Assembly: GCA_018666295.1 (NCBI GenBank)
Contig: JABIZW010000019.1
Location: 1-6,124 of the forward strand
Direction: 5' to 3'
From: Halieaceae bacterium
GTDB taxonomy: Bacteria; Pseudomonadota; Gammaproteobacteria; Pseudomonadales; Halieaceae
Length of the DNA: 6,124 bases
Shown: piece by piece, positions 5,836-6,124 of the stretch
Layout: each line of letters begins with the position of its first letter
How positions within the stretch are numbered: the first letter of the stretch is position 1
Program-made: the position numbers and the translations under genes
Notes under the pieces: model-generated
Seen by the model: only the letters and a program-made list of their open reading frames with translations
Database searches by the model: none
Told to the model about the DNA's origin: nothing

Positions 5836-6124
5836 ATGACCCCTTCATTTGTCCATCTGCGCGTTCATTCAGAGTTTTCCCTCGTGGACGGTCTGGTGCG
5901 TGTTGGCCCCCTTATGAAGTCGGTGTCGGCCGCCGAAATGCCGGCAGTCGCGGTGACAGACCGGACTAACTTTTTTGGTCTAATCAAGGCGTATAAGGCG
6001 GCTGAGCGCGAGGGTGTCAAGCTTATCGTTGGGGCGGATTTTCAGCTTTTGGAGGATGATGAGCGTCGCAGTCAAGTGACGTTTCTGGCTCAAAATCATA
6101 GGGGATATCGCAATCTCACTATTC
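5836..6124 (+). CDS. dnaE: DnaE, DNA polymerase III alpha subunit (N-terminal PHP region, 3' truncated)
   Basis: DnaE is the catalytic subunit of the replicative DNA polymerase III. Only the first 96 codons are in the window, and the frame is open to the last base. The product begins MTPSFVHLRVHSEFSLVDG, closely matching the start of E. coli DnaE (FVHLRVHSDYSMIDG). It continues with MPAVAVTDRTNFFGLIKAY (35-53), GVKLIVGADF (60-69) and an LAQNHRGYRNLT segment (84-95), all in the expected order for the PHP domain. The PHP metal site looks degenerate: Arg9 and Arg43 stand where active PHP domains have His. The ATG is 8 bases after rnhB, and this neighbour order is the same as in E. coli. The family call is secure, and nothing can be said about the polymerase domains, which lie outside. 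Confidence 0.95.
   Translation, partial: MTPSFVHLRVHSEFSLVDGLVRVGPLMKSVSAAEMPAVAVTDRTNFFGLIKAYKAAEREGVKLIVGADFQLLEDDERRSQVTFLAQNHRGYRNLTI

Overview
The window is a conserved gammaproteobacterial envelope-biogenesis operon running wholly on the + strand: bamA (3' part) - skp - lpxD - fabZ - lpxA - lpxB - rnhB - dnaE (5' part). This is the same gene order as the bamA-to-dnaE cluster of E. coli and Pseudomonas. FabZ and LpxA read more like Pseudomonas than enteric proteins (FabZ begins MMNIEDI; LpxA has the SFSGMG motif). With moderate base composition and long acidic BamA loops, this suggests a non-enteric, possibly marine gammaproteobacterium. No marker gene fixes the genus, so that placement is inference.

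Layout. Bases 1-1320 encode the BamA beta-barrel; the POTRA domains lie upstream of the window. After a 24-base gap with the best Shine-Dalgarno in the window come skp (1345-1857), lpxD (1859-2887), fabZ (2903-3334), lpxA (GTG start, 3338-4108), lpxB (4108-5250), rnhB (5237-5827, overlapping lpxB by 14 bases) and the first 96 codons of dnaE (5836 to the window end). Gaps are +24, +1, +15, +3, -1, -14 and +8 bases. There is no room for an internal terminator, and I saw no convincing intergenic promoter. No stretch of 300 bases lacks a gene. I saw no RNA gene, mobile element, CRISPR array or attachment site.

How the genes work together. BamA inserts outer-membrane proteins that Skp escorts across the periplasm. 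LpxA, LpxD and LpxB perform the first, third and fifth steps of lipid A synthesis; LpxC and LpxH are not in the window. FabZ draws on the same 3-hydroxyacyl-ACP pool as LpxA and LpxD, so it sits at the branch between phospholipid and lipid A synthesis. RnhB and DnaE are DNA-maintenance and replication genes carried at the end of the operon.

This is ordinary core genome and I see no undescribed system. The points worth a second look are within proteins: a Met in LpxA's acyl-chain ruler position (predicting C10 lipid A), unusual residues at the LpxD ruler, a strongly acidic Skp, enlarged BamA loops with a cysteine pair in a different loop from E. coli, and a degenerate PHP metal site in DnaE.
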